Origin: Terribacillus saccharophilus
GTDB taxonomy: Bacteria > Bacillota > Bacilli > Bacillales > Amphibacillaceae
Reading direction: 5' to 3'
Length of the DNA stretch: 64,000 bases
Assembly: GCF_002272075.1 (NCBI RefSeq)
Contig: NZ_NPBJ01000027.1
Coordinates: 1-64,000, forward strand
The notes beneath the pieces were generated by a model that saw only the letters and a program-made list of their open reading frames with translations, did no database searches and was not told the origin of the DNA. Every line of letters starts with the position of its first letter. Position 1 is the stretch's first letter. Both the position numbers and the translations under genes were made by a program. Positions 17,345-26,279 of this stretch are shown in pieces.

Positions 17345-18094
17345 ATGACATTATCTAAGGAAAGCCAGACATTTCTCGATAACTTGCGGATTTATCTATT
17401 CGCCAGCAACAAAAAAGAAGACGAAGTGAATGAATTAATGGAAGAGTTGGAAGATCACCTGTATGAAGCAGAGCAGAATGGAAAAAATGTCGAGCATATT
17501 ATCGGGAAGTCTCCAAAAGCATATATGAAGGAAATAGAAGCAGAGGTGGAAACGGATGGGAGGTTTTGGCTTATATTTGTCCCGCTTATCTTGTTGAATG
17601 CCTTTGCATATCTCATCATGAATAAGGCGATAGCAGACGAAAGGGATTATTCCATGCTGGCGCTCATTGGAAATCCCTTAGTATTTATTGTTACCATACT
17701 CTTGCTGTTTGGAATGTATCGTTTTATAGCAGCAAACAAACTATCCAAAAAAGTGACCGTCATGCTATATATAGTGATGGGATTCGCTCCTACTGCCATG
17801 TTCACGGGAATACTGGTGGCAGATCTTTTTATTGAGACACCAATGCTGACAATCAGTCCAGCCATGAATATAGCAGTGATCATTGCCGCTTGCATCATTT
17901 TCATTGCTGCAGCACTATATTGGAAAGCGTGGATTTCCGTCATCGTGCCAGCAGTTCTTTACATTCCGCAGGTGATTTTACATTTCATTAATATAAATGA
18001 GCAAAGCAAGCTTATTATTATTCTTTCAATCATTATTTTATTTTCTCTATCTCTAATAATTTGGCAACTTAGACTACTTAAGAAAGATAATTAG
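17345..18094 (+). CDS. HAAS-domain integral membrane protein
   Basis: 249 residues. The first 70 are soluble and helical (SKESQTFLDNLRIYLFASNKKEDEVNELMEELEDHLYEAEQNG), matching the HAAS domain found next to PadR regulators. Five to six membrane helices follow. These pairs are thought to form small envelope-response units in which the membrane partner is the regulated product; the signal is unknown. It is co-transcribed with padR. Confidence 0.75.
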   Translation: MTLSKESQTFLDNLRIYLFASNKKEDEVNELMEELEDHLYEAEQNGKNVEHIIGKSPKAYMKEIEAEVETDGRFWLIFVPLILLNAFAYLIMNKAIADERDYSMLALIGNPLVFIVTILLLFGMYRFIAANKLSKKVTVMLYIVMGFAPTAMFTGILVADLFIETPMLTISPAMNIAVIIAACIIFIAAALYWKAWISVIVPAVLYIPQVILHFININEQSKLIIILSIIILFSLSLIIWQLRLLKKDN

Positions 18095-18118
18095 CGCATG
18101 CTTAGGCATGCGTTTTTT
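18094..18118 (+). terminator. Rho-independent terminator
   Basis: Arms CGCATGC and GCATGCG with a four-base loop, followed by six T, directly after the HAAS gene stop. Confidence 0.85.
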
Positions 18119-18140
18119 ATTGACTGGGGAGAGATTTGGA

Positions 18141-18178
18141 TGTAATATATACCCAACAAATGTAATGTATATATTACA
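18141..18178 (+). promoter_or_regulatory. Inverted repeat operator before an XRE gene
   Basis: TGTAATATATAC at 18141-18152 and its exact reverse complement GTATATATTACA at 18167-18178 flank 14 bases. The second arm ends 17 bases before the XRE start codon. This is the likely autoregulatory operator; TATATT inside it could also serve as the -10 element. Confidence 0.7.
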
Positions 18179-18194
18179 TAGGAGATCCTGATAC

Positions 18195-18389
18195 ATGAAA
18201 AATAAAGTGAAATTTACACGGATGGAACAGAAAATGACGCAGGAGCAATTGGCCAGGCAAGTGCGGGTGACCAGGCAGACAATCGGTTTGATCGAAAAAG
18301 GAGAGTACAATCCCACGCTTCAGCTCTGTGTTGCGATCGCAAAGGCGTTAGGGAAGACATTGGATGACTTATTCTGGGAGGTAGATTGA
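18195..18389 (+). CDS. Small XRE-family repressor
   Basis: 64 residues that are almost entirely one Cro/CI helix-turn-helix: MTQEQLARQVRVTRQTIGLIEKGEYNPTLQLCVAIAKAL. This is the compact YozG/YgzD-type regulator seen upstream of small membrane protein genes in bacilli. AGGAGAT precedes the start. It overlaps the following membrane gene region, and the pair is likely one operon controlled by the upstream inverted repeat. Confidence 0.85.
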   Translation: MKNKVKFTRMEQKMTQEQLARQVRVTRQTIGLIEKGEYNPTLQLCVAIAKALGKTLDDLFWEVD

Positions 18390-18391
18390 GA

Positions 18392-18859
18392 GTGGAGAAG
18401 ACATGGATTCGTTTTTTGCTGCCGGATGATGAATACAAGCGCAGGACTATACTCGTTTACTTTGCGGAAGCTGCCATTTTGCAGCTGATAGCTGTCTTGA
18501 CTCTGATTGTTATTTCTCAATTTGATTTTATTCCTATGGATGGTGTCGTTGTTCTGATTGGGATGTTGTTCGGAACAATAGCTTACGTCTGGATTCGTTA
18601 TATTCTGTCAGGTATGGAGTTTGCTGAAATAATGACTGCAAAAGCTTATAGACGAGAGAGGAAATTGATTATTATTAAATCAACGTCATTTCTTGTTATT
18701 ATGTGTGCGAGCATTGCGTCATTCGATGTATTTGGCATGATGTCAGTCCCTCTTATAGAAGGTCTGATCGTCAGCTTCATAGCAGCATTACTGCTGTTCT
18801 TAACTAATTATGTATCACTGAAAAGGTCCTACTGGAAAAACCGAGAGTTGATTGACTGA
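18392..18859 (+). CDS. Small four-helix membrane protein paired with XRE regulator
   Basis: 155 residues from the GTG at 18392, nine bases after GGGAGGT; the TTG six bases earlier is too close to that site. Four hydrophobic helices (about 24-42, 50-70, 92-112, 118-140) separated by charged loops. I do not recognise the family with certainty; it resembles small membrane proteins commonly encoded after YozG-type regulators. The role is unknown, presumably in the envelope. Confidence 0.6.
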   Translation: MEKTWIRFLLPDDEYKRRTILVYFAEAAILQLIAVLTLIVISQFDFIPMDGVVVLIGMLFGTIAYVWIRYILSGMEFAEIMTAKAYRRERKLIIIKSTSFLVIMCASIASFDVFGMMSVPLIEGLIVSFIAALLLFLTNYVSLKRSYWKNRELID

Positions 18860-18878
18860 CCAGATCATTTACCTGTCG

Positions 18879-18906
18879 AGCACTGCATATTGCAGTGCTT
18901 TTTTCG
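18879..18906 (+). terminator. Rho-independent terminator
   Basis: Arms AGCACTGCA and TGCAGTGCT with a three-base loop and six T, after the membrane protein gene. Confidence 0.9.
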
Positions 18907-18978
18907 TGTTTTTCCAATGCGGAAAGGAATTTGTTTTAGCTTAAGGGAAACAGTAGACAAGACAAAGGAGGAGTTCGG

Positions 18979-20310
18979 ATGAAACGTCTTGGTCAGCAGT
19001 TTGCTATTTTCTCACTTATATTCTTGCTATTATTTGTCCCTACGTCAGCATTGGCAGTTACAACTGAGTACCCAACATTGGATAAGGCGAAGAGAGTTGA
19101 AGAAGCGGGATTCACTAAGGAAGGGTTAGCGAAAGTGGATGAATTAATTGAAAGCGATATCGAAAATGGATTTCCGGGAGCATCATTGCTCATTATAAAG
19201 GACGGAAAGATTGTGAAGGAATCCCGTTACGGTTACCGTCAAGTATATGACGGACTGGAGGAGCTTAAAAATCCTAAGAAAGTGAAAAAAGATACCTTAT
19301 ATGATCTGGCTTCCAATACAAAGATGTACGCAACTAATTTTGCGCTGCAGCATCTTGTCAGCGAGGGAGAAATCAGGTTGACGGATAAAGTCAGTGATTA
19401 CATTCCAGAATTCAAGGATGAGGCAAATGCAGCGATAAAAGGGAAGAATACGATTTTAATACAAGATCTGCTGCAGCACCAGGCAGGTTTTCCAGCGAGT
19501 ATTGAATTCCATAACCCGGATACAGCAGGTGCATTTTATTCGCAGGATCGAGAGCGTACAATCGAACTTTTGCCTCAGGTTCCGCTCCAATATGAACCAA
19601 GAACCAACCACCTGTATAGCGACATTGATTATATGCTGTTGGGTGTCATAGTGGAACGTGTGACGGGTGAAAGACTGGATACGTATGTAGAAGACACCTT
19701 TTATGATCCGCTTCGCTTGAAGAATACGATGTTCAACCCCTTGAAGAACGGCGTGAAGGTGAAAGATGTGGCCGCGACAGAGCGTCTAGGTAACACAAGA
19801 GATGGGTATTTCTCTTTCCCGAATATCAGGACAGAAACGATTATCGGAGAAGTGCATGATGAGAAAAGCTATTATGCAATGGATGGTATATCCGGGCACG
19901 CGGGACTCTTCTCGACGACGAATGATATGGCTGTTTTGCTGCAAGTCATGTTAAATGGCGGCGGATATGGCAAACAGGAATTTTTTGGTGAAGATGTGAT
20001 TGAGACATTTACAGCGGCTTCTCCTACAAATGAAACGTATGGGCTTGGCTGGCGCAGGAATGGCGATGAAGGGACGATGGATTGGATGTTCGGTTCGTTG
20101 GCAAGTGACACAGCCTACGGTCATACGGGCTGGACCGGTACAGTTACAATCCTCGACCCGGAATATGACCTTGGGATCGTCCTGCTGACAAACAAGAAGC
20201 ACACACCTGTGCTTGATCCGGCAGCAAACAGTAATTTGTTTGCTGGAGACGAATATGCTACAGGCGATTATGGACCAGTTGTCCAGGCGATATATGAAGC
20301 GATGGAATGA
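18979..20310 (+). CDS. Secreted serine hydrolase, beta-lactamase/PBP4B-like (AmiE/YfeW type)
   Basis: 443 residues with a cleavable signal peptide (cut near ALA, residue 26). The beta-lactamase-like fold is marked by SxxK in LASNTK (about residue 112), a YSD motif in place of YxN near 214, and HTG in GHTGWTGT near 382. The segment YDLASNTKMYATNFALQ is what I recall of E. coli YfeW/PBP4B and B. subtilis AmiE (YbbE), which act on muropeptides. Length also fits. A role in cell-wall fragment turnover is likely; the natural substrate is not proven. It is monocistronic. Confidence 0.82.
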   Translation: MKRLGQQFAIFSLIFLLLFVPTSALAVTTEYPTLDKAKRVEEAGFTKEGLAKVDELIESDIENGFPGASLLIIKDGKIVKESRYGYRQVYDGLEELKNPKKVKKDTLYDLASNTKMYATNFALQHLVSEGEIRLTDKVSDYIPEFKDEANAAIKGKNTILIQDLLQHQAGFPASIEFHNPDTAGAFYSQDRERTIELLPQVPLQYEPRTNHLYSDIDYMLLGVIVERVTGERLDTYVEDTFYDPLRLKNTMFNPLKNGVKVKDVAATERLGNTRDGYFSFPNIRTETIIGEVHDEKSYYAMDGISGHAGLFSTTNDMAVLLQVMLNGGGYGKQEFFGEDVIETFTAASPTNETYGLGWRRNGDEGTMDWMFGSLASDTAYGHTGWTGTVTILDPEYDLGIVLLTNKKHTPVLDPAANSNLFAGDEYATGDYGPVVQAIYEAME

Positions 20311-20311
20311 A

Positions 20312-20340
20312 AAAACACGGTCATTTGACCGTGTTTTTCT
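20312..20340. terminator. Bidirectional terminator
   Basis: Arms AAAAACACGGTCA and TGACCGTGTTTTT with almost no loop, between the convergent serine hydrolase and C39-like peptidase genes. Confidence 0.9.
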
Positions 20341-20932
20341 ATGTGATAACAAGGGCGCGCCTTCCCATTTCATCATAGATTCGGATAAACTGAGTTTTTC
20401 CTACCTTTACATGCTCGCCGCTTTTTTCTGTTGATTCACAGTCGTGGAAATAAACGTAGTCATCATCTGCACCGGTCACGACGATGCAATGCAGCGGACG
20501 GGGTGCTTGAACGACTTTCCCAGCTGGAGTGTGCCAGACACGTGGTGTAGGCATGTCATGGTGAATTGTAAACCAAACCAATACAGGGCGGTCATTTGCT
20601 ACATGAGTTTCAATGACATCCCATGCTTTTCCGTACAGTGCCGAGCTGCCAGACCGGTACTTTTCTGCTACTTGTTTCAGCGGATTCGGGTTTATCGTAA
20701 TACCATTATCGAATGGATCGCCGACAAAACCATCCTCCGGATCACCCCATATGCGGATTGTTCCATCCTCATTGCGTTCTACAGATGTTTTATCTATGGG
20801 CATTTCACGAGCTAATGATAGTTTATCGACATCTTCTCCATAATAGGACAGAGCCATTGCCAGCGCTGTTACTTCACATCCGGAAGGCAGCTCTGGGCGC
20901 TGCTTGATGTAGGGTACGTCTAGTAACCTCAA
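20339..20932 (-). CDS. C39-like cysteine peptidase (YvpB type)
   Basis: 197 residues with the papain-like C39_2 fold: catalytic Cys in LPSGCEVTALAMALSYYG (about residue 19) and His in PLHCIVVTGADDDYVYFHD (about residue 148). B. subtilis YvpB is similar. There is no signal peptide, so it appears cytoplasmic, unlike many relatives. The start is TTG, preceded by AAGGTGGGA. The target is unknown. Confidence 0.78.
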   Translation of the reverse strand: MRLLDVPYIKQRPELPSGCEVTALAMALSYYGEDVDKLSLAREMPIDKTSVERNEDGTIRIWGDPEDGFVGDPFDNGITINPNPLKQVAEKYRSGSSALYGKAWDVIETHVANDRPVLVWFTIHHDMPTPRVWHTPAGKVVQAPRPLHCIVVTGADDDYVYFHDCESTEKSGEHVKVGKTQFIRIYDEMGRRALVIT

Positions 20933-21034
20933 ATCTCATCCCACCTTACGCAATTTTTCCTAATTATAGCAATAGAGCGGTGCCGTTGAATACAAGAAAA
21001 ACTCCACCGAAAGTAAGATGTGGCCAAGAGACGA

Positions 21035-21051
21035 GCTTGGTATAATGAACA
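21035..21051 (+). promoter_or_regulatory. Extended -10 promoter of toxin mRNA
   Basis: TTGGTATAATG contains a perfect TATAAT at 21041-21046 with an upstream TG (extended -10). No good -35 is visible. The expected start near 21053 gives a leader of about 60 bases to the toxin ATG. Confidence 0.6.
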
Positions 21052-21111
21052 GACAATAGCATAGATGACTCAAGGGTGGTCGGCTCACTTATCCCTCCAG
21101 GGAGGGAGGTG

Positions 21112-21204
21112 ATGCCTCTGACAGTATTCGAAACGCTGACGCTGATGATTTCTTTCGGTACGCTGGTTGTTGCGATCATGTCTGATAAAAACCAAAAAAA
21201 ATAA
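21112..21204 (+). CDS. Type I toxin-like small hydrophobic peptide (holin-like toxin, TxpA/BsrE group)
   Basis: A 30-residue peptide: start MPLTVFETLTLMISFG, then TLVVAIMSDKNQKK. One membrane helix with a lysine-rich tail is the standard form of the family annotated as putative holin-like toxins, which act on the membrane and are silenced by an antisense RNA. The strong site GGGAGGGAGGTG is masked by an upstream CCCTCC, and CTCAAGGGTGG at 21069-21079 is the exact complement of CCACCCTTGAG at 21205-21215, so the 5' and 3' ends of the mRNA can pair across the gene. The ORF is too short for standard gene callers. Confidence 0.82.
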   Translation: MPLTVFETLTLMISFGTLVVAIMSDKNQKK

Positions 21205-21248
21205 CCACCCTTGAGTGACAGCTCATGATGGGTAGGTTATTTTTTCGC
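21199..21248 (+). terminator. Toxin mRNA terminator
   Basis: AATAACCACCC folds back on GGGTAGGTTATT, with the internal pairing TGAC/GCTCA, followed by six T. The 5' arm contains the CCACCCTTGAG that can alternatively pair with the mRNA 5' end. Confidence 0.75.
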
Positions 21249-21291
21249 TCTTTCATGGGTCGATTCCTTTGAGGAATCCTTGCTATTGCTT

Positions 21292-21329
21292 GACCGTTTG
21301 GTGTTACCAGCACCAGGCGGTCTTTTTTC
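21292..21329 (+). terminator. Second terminator-like hairpin downstream of the toxin
   Basis: GACCG-TTTGGTG pairs with CACCAGG-CGGTC around a short loop and is followed by six T. The antitoxin RNA of this family is expected to be encoded on the minus strand across the toxin 3' end; I do not see its promoter clearly. Confidence 0.65.
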
Positions 21330-21349
21330 GTTATTATCTTATGCACATT

Positions 21350-22081
21350 TTATCGTAAATAAACCTTGTTGTCATGTGTTTTATGTATGTTTGCAGTGTC
21401 CAAACCGAATACCTCAGCAAACCCATTTCTCCCTTTCTCTGTAAGAAGGAGAGCCCGCGATTCGGGTTTTCTTCTCAGCCATTCCATTTCCAGAAAACGT
21501 TCCAGCATTTCACTTCCTAAAGCGCCGGCGAGATGGTGCTTCCGCTCGCTCCAGTCCAAGCAGCAGTGGCTGAATGAACGCCTTTTTCTTCGCGTTGTTT
21601 CCAAGTTGATACCGAAATTTGAGAAGAAGGCTTCTCCTTTTGCTGTCAGGATGAATTGATCGTGATCTTGAATTATATAACCACTATCAACCAGAGCTTT
21701 CGCAACCTGTATACCGAGTGAACCAGCCAAATGATCATAGCAGGTCCTGGCATAGCGGATAGCTTGGTCTTCAGCTGCCTGCTTGAAGGAGGAAACTTGA
21801 GCAGGCGGTGTAATTGTCAGCAATGATTCGATTACTTGTGCAATGGCAGGATCTTTTAATCCGTAATAACGATGGCGTCCCTGCTTGGTCTGATCAAGGA
21901 ACCCAGCTTCTTCTAGCTTTTTTAGATGAAAGCTGGCTGTCTGCGGCGTGATACCGGCAGCCCGAGCTAGCTCCCCTGAAGTATGGAATCTTCCATCGAG
22001 CATGTAAGTGAGCATGATACTCCGAGAAGATTCACTAAGCAGGCTTGCAGCTGCTGCGACATGTTGAGGATGCAAACCCAT
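21350..22081 (-). CDS. ArsR-family winged-helix regulator
   Basis: 243 residues. The N-terminal ArsR winged helix (SSRSIMLTYMLDGRFHTSGELARAAGITPQTASFHLKKLEEAGFL, about 18-62) with wing KQGRHRYYGL is followed by an unusually long C-terminal region (about 150 residues) containing HCCLDW. Typical ArsR proteins are near 100 residues, so this is an extended member with a probable effector domain. It is divergent from a flavin reductase-like gene, its likely target. An imperfect repeat ATATTTCG/CGTAATAT lies between them at 22100-22123. Confidence 0.8.
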   Translation of the reverse strand: MGLHPQHVAAAASLLSESSRSIMLTYMLDGRFHTSGELARAAGITPQTASFHLKKLEEAGFLDQTKQGRHRYYGLKDPAIAQVIESLLTITPPAQVSSFKQAAEDQAIRYARTCYDHLAGSLGIQVAKALVDSGYIIQDHDQFILTAKGEAFFSNFGINLETTRRKRRSFSHCCLDWSERKHHLAGALGSEMLERFLEMEWLRRKPESRALLLTEKGRNGFAEVFGLDTANIHKTHDNKVYLR

Positions 22082-22161
22082 TCTCCTTTCGTAACATCCA
22101 TATTTCGATGACGCTCGTAATATCTTTATTTTAAGCTAAAGATGGAGAGGGGAGAAGTAAG

Positions 22162-22758
22162 ATGATGAAAACAAAAACAATTAATCCTAAGATTTTATAT
22201 TATGGCAACGCTGTTGTCCTTCTCACGACAGTGAATGAGGATGGAACGACAAACATCAGTCCAATATCTTCTTCCTGGGCATTGGATCATTTTCTTGTCA
22301 TCGGTCTCGGTACAACCGGGAAAGCATATGAGAATTTACAGCGGAGAGGGGGATGTGTGCTGAATATTCCAGGTCCTGATTTATGGCAGCACGTCGAACG
22401 GATTGCTGCTTGTTCAGGAAAAGAGGCGGTTCCGTCGGATAAAGCGGCATATGGATACATCTCTGTAAAAGATAAATTCCATGCAGCTGGTCTAACGAGA
22501 AAAATCTCCTCAGTTGTGAGCGCAGAGGCTATTGCAGAATGCCCATTACAAATTGAAGCAGAAGTAAGACATATCAGAGAACCGGACTATATGGAGGGTA
22601 TTGCCATTATAGAGGTGGAAGTTGTAGCCGTCCATGCACAGGAAAACATTTTAAAAGAGGGGAAGCATATTGATCCAAGTAAGTGGAGTCCGCTCATCTA
22701 CAACTTCCGTCATTACTTTGGACTTGGAGAAGAATTAGGCAAGACCGCGCGGGCATAA
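22162..22758 (+). CDS. Flavin reductase-like FMN-binding protein
   Basis: 198 residues of the flavin reductase-like split-barrel family: NAVVLLTTVNEDGTTNISPISSSWAL (about 15-40) is the FMN phosphate-binding region, and the IPGPDLWQHVERIA and VSAEAIAECPLQIEAEV segments follow the family order. Members bind FMN and either reduce flavins or act with a partner oxygenase. It is divergent from the ArsR-family gene and likely controlled by it. GGAGAAGTAAG precedes the start. Confidence 0.82.
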   Translation: MMKTKTINPKILYYGNAVVLLTTVNEDGTTNISPISSSWALDHFLVIGLGTTGKAYENLQRRGGCVLNIPGPDLWQHVERIAACSGKEAVPSDKAAYGYISVKDKFHAAGLTRKISSVVSAEAIAECPLQIEAEVRHIREPDYMEGIAIIEVEVVAVHAQENILKEGKHIDPSKWSPLIYNFRHYFGLGEELGKTARA

Positions 22759-22762
22759 TGGA

Positions 22763-22793
22763 AGAACCCCTCATCGGTCAGATGAGGGGTTCT
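22763..22793. terminator. Bidirectional terminator
   Basis: The perfect arms AGAACCCCTCAT and ATGAGGGGTTCT lie between the convergent flavin-reductase-like and HAD phosphatase genes. Confidence 0.9.
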
Positions 22794-22794
22794 G

Positions 22795-23472
22795 CTATTT
22801 AACGAGCAAAAGTTCTTGGAAAGTCGTAAAATCTTGAATAATACCACCTGAACCAAGCTCGTTCTGTTCAAAGGCTTCACGATTTTTCCCAAAAGGATCG
22901 ATTGCAATGACTGTACCAATTCGGGCTTTCTTCGCGGCGGTGAGACCGGAAAAGGCGTCTTCGATGACAAGGCACTCGTTTGGCTGCAGACCTAGTTTAT
23001 TAGCTGCTATCAAGAAGATATCAGGAGCAGGTTTTCCGGGGAAACTGCCATCATCGAATGTGACAGTTTCAAAATTGAACCACCTGTCCAGCTTGAAAAC
23101 ATCGAAGTAGAAGGCAACATTTTCTTTCACCGTTGCCGTTGCTATTGTAATAGGCGTACCCTGTGCTTTTAGGTGATCCAAAGTTTCCACCAAACCCTTG
23201 GTGAGTACAAGATCCTTCTCATTTTGCAGACATAGATCTCGGTAGAGACTTTCCTTTTCATCGGATAGTTTCTGTATATCTCCCTTTGTGAGGTCATTAT
23301 TGATGAAGTGTCGTAAAATCTCACTGTTCGTGCGGCCGTGGATATTCTTGAAAATTTCTTCATCTGTTATGGGTGCTGCAGCATACTTGCGGATCATATG
23401 GAACCAAGCCTGCTCATGTAAATGGGAATCCAGGAACATGGTGCCGTTGAAATCGAAAATGACGCCTTTCAT
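22795..23472 (-). CDS. HAD-family phosphatase (beta-phosphoglucomutase-like)
   Basis: 225 residues of HAD subfamily I. Motif I FDFNGTMFLD (about 6-15; DxN instead of DxD), motif II ITIATATVKEN, motif III with the Lys of PGKPAPDIF, and motif IV VIEDAFSGLTAAKKA. In phosphatases of this class the second Asp of DxD is the acid/base, so the N at that place is notable. It is co-transcribed 12 bases after the DeoR repressor and divergent from lacG. It may remove phosphate from a sugar phosphate made by LacG, but this is inference. Confidence 0.82.
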   Translation of the reverse strand: MKGVIFDFNGTMFLDSHLHEQAWFHMIRKYAAAPITDEEIFKNIHGRTNSEILRHFINNDLTKGDIQKLSDEKESLYRDLCLQNEKDLVLTKGLVETLDHLKAQGTPITIATATVKENVAFYFDVFKLDRWFNFETVTFDDGSFPGKPAPDIFLIAANKLGLQPNECLVIEDAFSGLTAAKKARIGTVIAIDPFGKNREAFEQNELGSGGIIQDFTTFQELLLVK

Positions 23473-23484
23473 TTCTATTCCTCC

Positions 23485-24249
23485 TTATGCCTTTTGTGGT
23501 AATTGCATCTCAACATACTGCTCGTAATGCGCCTGAACGTCTGATCGTATCTTGTCATCCGTTATTAGATAATCCATATCATGCAGGTTGTAAAATACAT
23601 AGAAATCTTCCCGATTGAATTTCGTATGATCGACAAGTAAGTATTTGCTGCGTGAGTTGTTCAGAGCAATCTGATGTGCTTCACCTTCTTCAATGCTGTA
23701 GGTAGAAATCTCTTCATTGTGAACCCCGTTCGCACTGATGAAAGCTTTTGTGAAATTGAGCTTTTGCAGGCTGCTATTTACTAGCGGTCCGACGAACGTA
23801 CCAGTATTTTTTCGGAAATCCCCGCCGATCAGCATAATCTCAGCTGTATCACTTTGGGTTAGGATCTCAAACACTGGATAGCTGTTCGTGATGATTCTGA
23901 TTTTCTTATGAAGTAAGTGGCGGGCAAGCAGTTCAATCGTTGTTCCTGGACCAAGAAAAACCGTATCTCGGTCATTTACGATAGAAGCAGCTAATGCAGC
24001 AATCTGCGTTTTTTCCTCTACTTGGACATCCAGCTTTTCCACATGGGACAACTCCTGGTCCATTGCATGGGTGATACTTTGTGCGCCGCCATGTATCCTT
24101 ACTAGCTTACCTGCTTTATCCAATTCATCTAAATCTCTGCGGATTGTCATATCTGAAACGTTCAATTCGTGGATGATATCGTTGACTGTTATGATTCCTT
24201 GTTTGTTGACGATGTCCACTATTTTCAATAAGCGCTCTCTTTTCAACAT
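23485..24249 (-). CDS. DeoR/GlpR-family repressor of the galactoside locus (LacR-like)
   Basis: 254 residues with the DeoR N-terminal helix-turn-helix (RERLLKIVDIVNKQGIITVNDIIHELNVSDMTIRRDLDELDKAGKLVRIHGGA, 3-56) and the C-terminal sugar-phosphate sensor fold (DTVFLGPGTTIELLARHL, ANGVHNEEIS, YLLVDHTKF). LacR of lactococci and staphylococci belongs to this family and responds to tagatose 6-phosphate. It is divergent from lacG across an AT-rich region with AAACAAACA repeats. The effector is unknown. Confidence 0.86.
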   Translation of the reverse strand: MLKRERLLKIVDIVNKQGIITVNDIIHELNVSDMTIRRDLDELDKAGKLVRIHGGAQSITHAMDQELSHVEKLDVQVEEKTQIAALAASIVNDRDTVFLGPGTTIELLARHLLHKKIRIITNSYPVFEILTQSDTAEIMLIGGDFRKNTGTFVGPLVNSSLQKLNFTKAFISANGVHNEEISTYSIEEGEAHQIALNNSRSKYLLVDHTKFNREDFYVFYNLHDMDYLITDDKIRSDVQAHYEQYVEMQLPQKA

Positions 24250-24319
24250 ATTTTCACCTCAAAACTTTAAACATAACTTATCATATGCAAGTTAATACAG
24301 TCAATATAAATAAACAAAT

Positions 24320-24339
24320 ACAAACACATGATTGTTTGT
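24320..24339. promoter_or_regulatory. Inverted repeat, likely DeoR/LacR operator
   Basis: ACAAACA and TGTTTGT separated by six bases (24320-24326 and 24333-24339). Related AAACAAACA copies occur near 24424 and 24448. LacR-type repressors bind AT-rich sites with TGTTTG/CAAACA elements, so these are the candidate operators of the divergent repressor and lac operons. Confidence 0.6.
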
Positions 24340-24349
24340 TATCCATTAA

Positions 24350-25876
<1,527 letters not shown>

Positions 25877-25882
25877 TTCCCT

Positions 25883-25912
25883 GCACGGTGGGTCCTGCTC
25901 GCCGTGCTTTTC
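25883..25912 (+). terminator. Intercistronic hairpin between lacG and lacF
   Basis: GCACGGTG can pair over all eight positions (one G-U) with CGCCGTGC around a loop of about ten bases, followed by only four T. It looks like a weak terminator or an mRNA processing/stability element that could lower lacFE expression relative to lacG. Confidence 0.55.
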
Positions 25913-25950
25913 CGAAACTAATATAAAGCAAGCATTCTAGGAGGGTTATT

Positions 25951-26265
25951 ATGACAAAAGAATCATTACAAATGCTAGGTTTTGAGATTGTTGCATATGC
26001 CGGGGATGCGCGCAGCTCGCTGATGAAGCTGTTGCGGGAAGTGCGTACAGGAAACTTCGAGAATGTAGAAGAAGAGCTGAAAAGTGCAGATGAAAATCTT
26101 AAATTAGCTCACAATGCACAAACGCAAATATTGGCAGATGAAGCAGCCGGCAAGGATATGGATATCGGCTTCATCTTCATCCATGGTCAGGATCATCTGA
26201 TGACAACATTGCTTCTTCGGGAGCTCGTACAGGACTTCGTCGAGCTCTACCGTAAAACGAGTTAA
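25951..26265 (+). CDS. lacF: PTS lactose/galactoside-specific EIIA component
   Basis: 104 residues of the lactose/cellobiose (Lac) PTS EIIA family. The all-helical trimer-forming protein carries the phosphohistidine in IFIHGQDHLM (about residue 70-79), preceded by the conserved AHNAQTQIL helix. It receives phosphate from HPr and passes it to the IIB domain of LacE. TAGGAGGG precedes the start. It is 14 bases ahead of lacE. Confidence 0.88.
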   Translation: MTKESLQMLGFEIVAYAGDARSSLMKLLREVRTGNFENVEEELKSADENLKLAHNAQTQILADEAAGKDMDIGFIFIHGQDHLMTTLLLRELVQDFVELYRKTS

Positions 26266-26279
26266 GAGGAGGAAGTAGG

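Noticed and set aside
20964-21179. 71-codon frame antisense to the toxin
   Set aside because: It is the complement of the toxin gene and its pairing elements; no ribosome site. An antitoxin here is expected to be RNA.
22100-22123. Imperfect repeat ATATTTCG/CGTAATAT as ArsR operator
   Set aside because: Plausible by position but short and imperfect; not strong enough for a separate feature.
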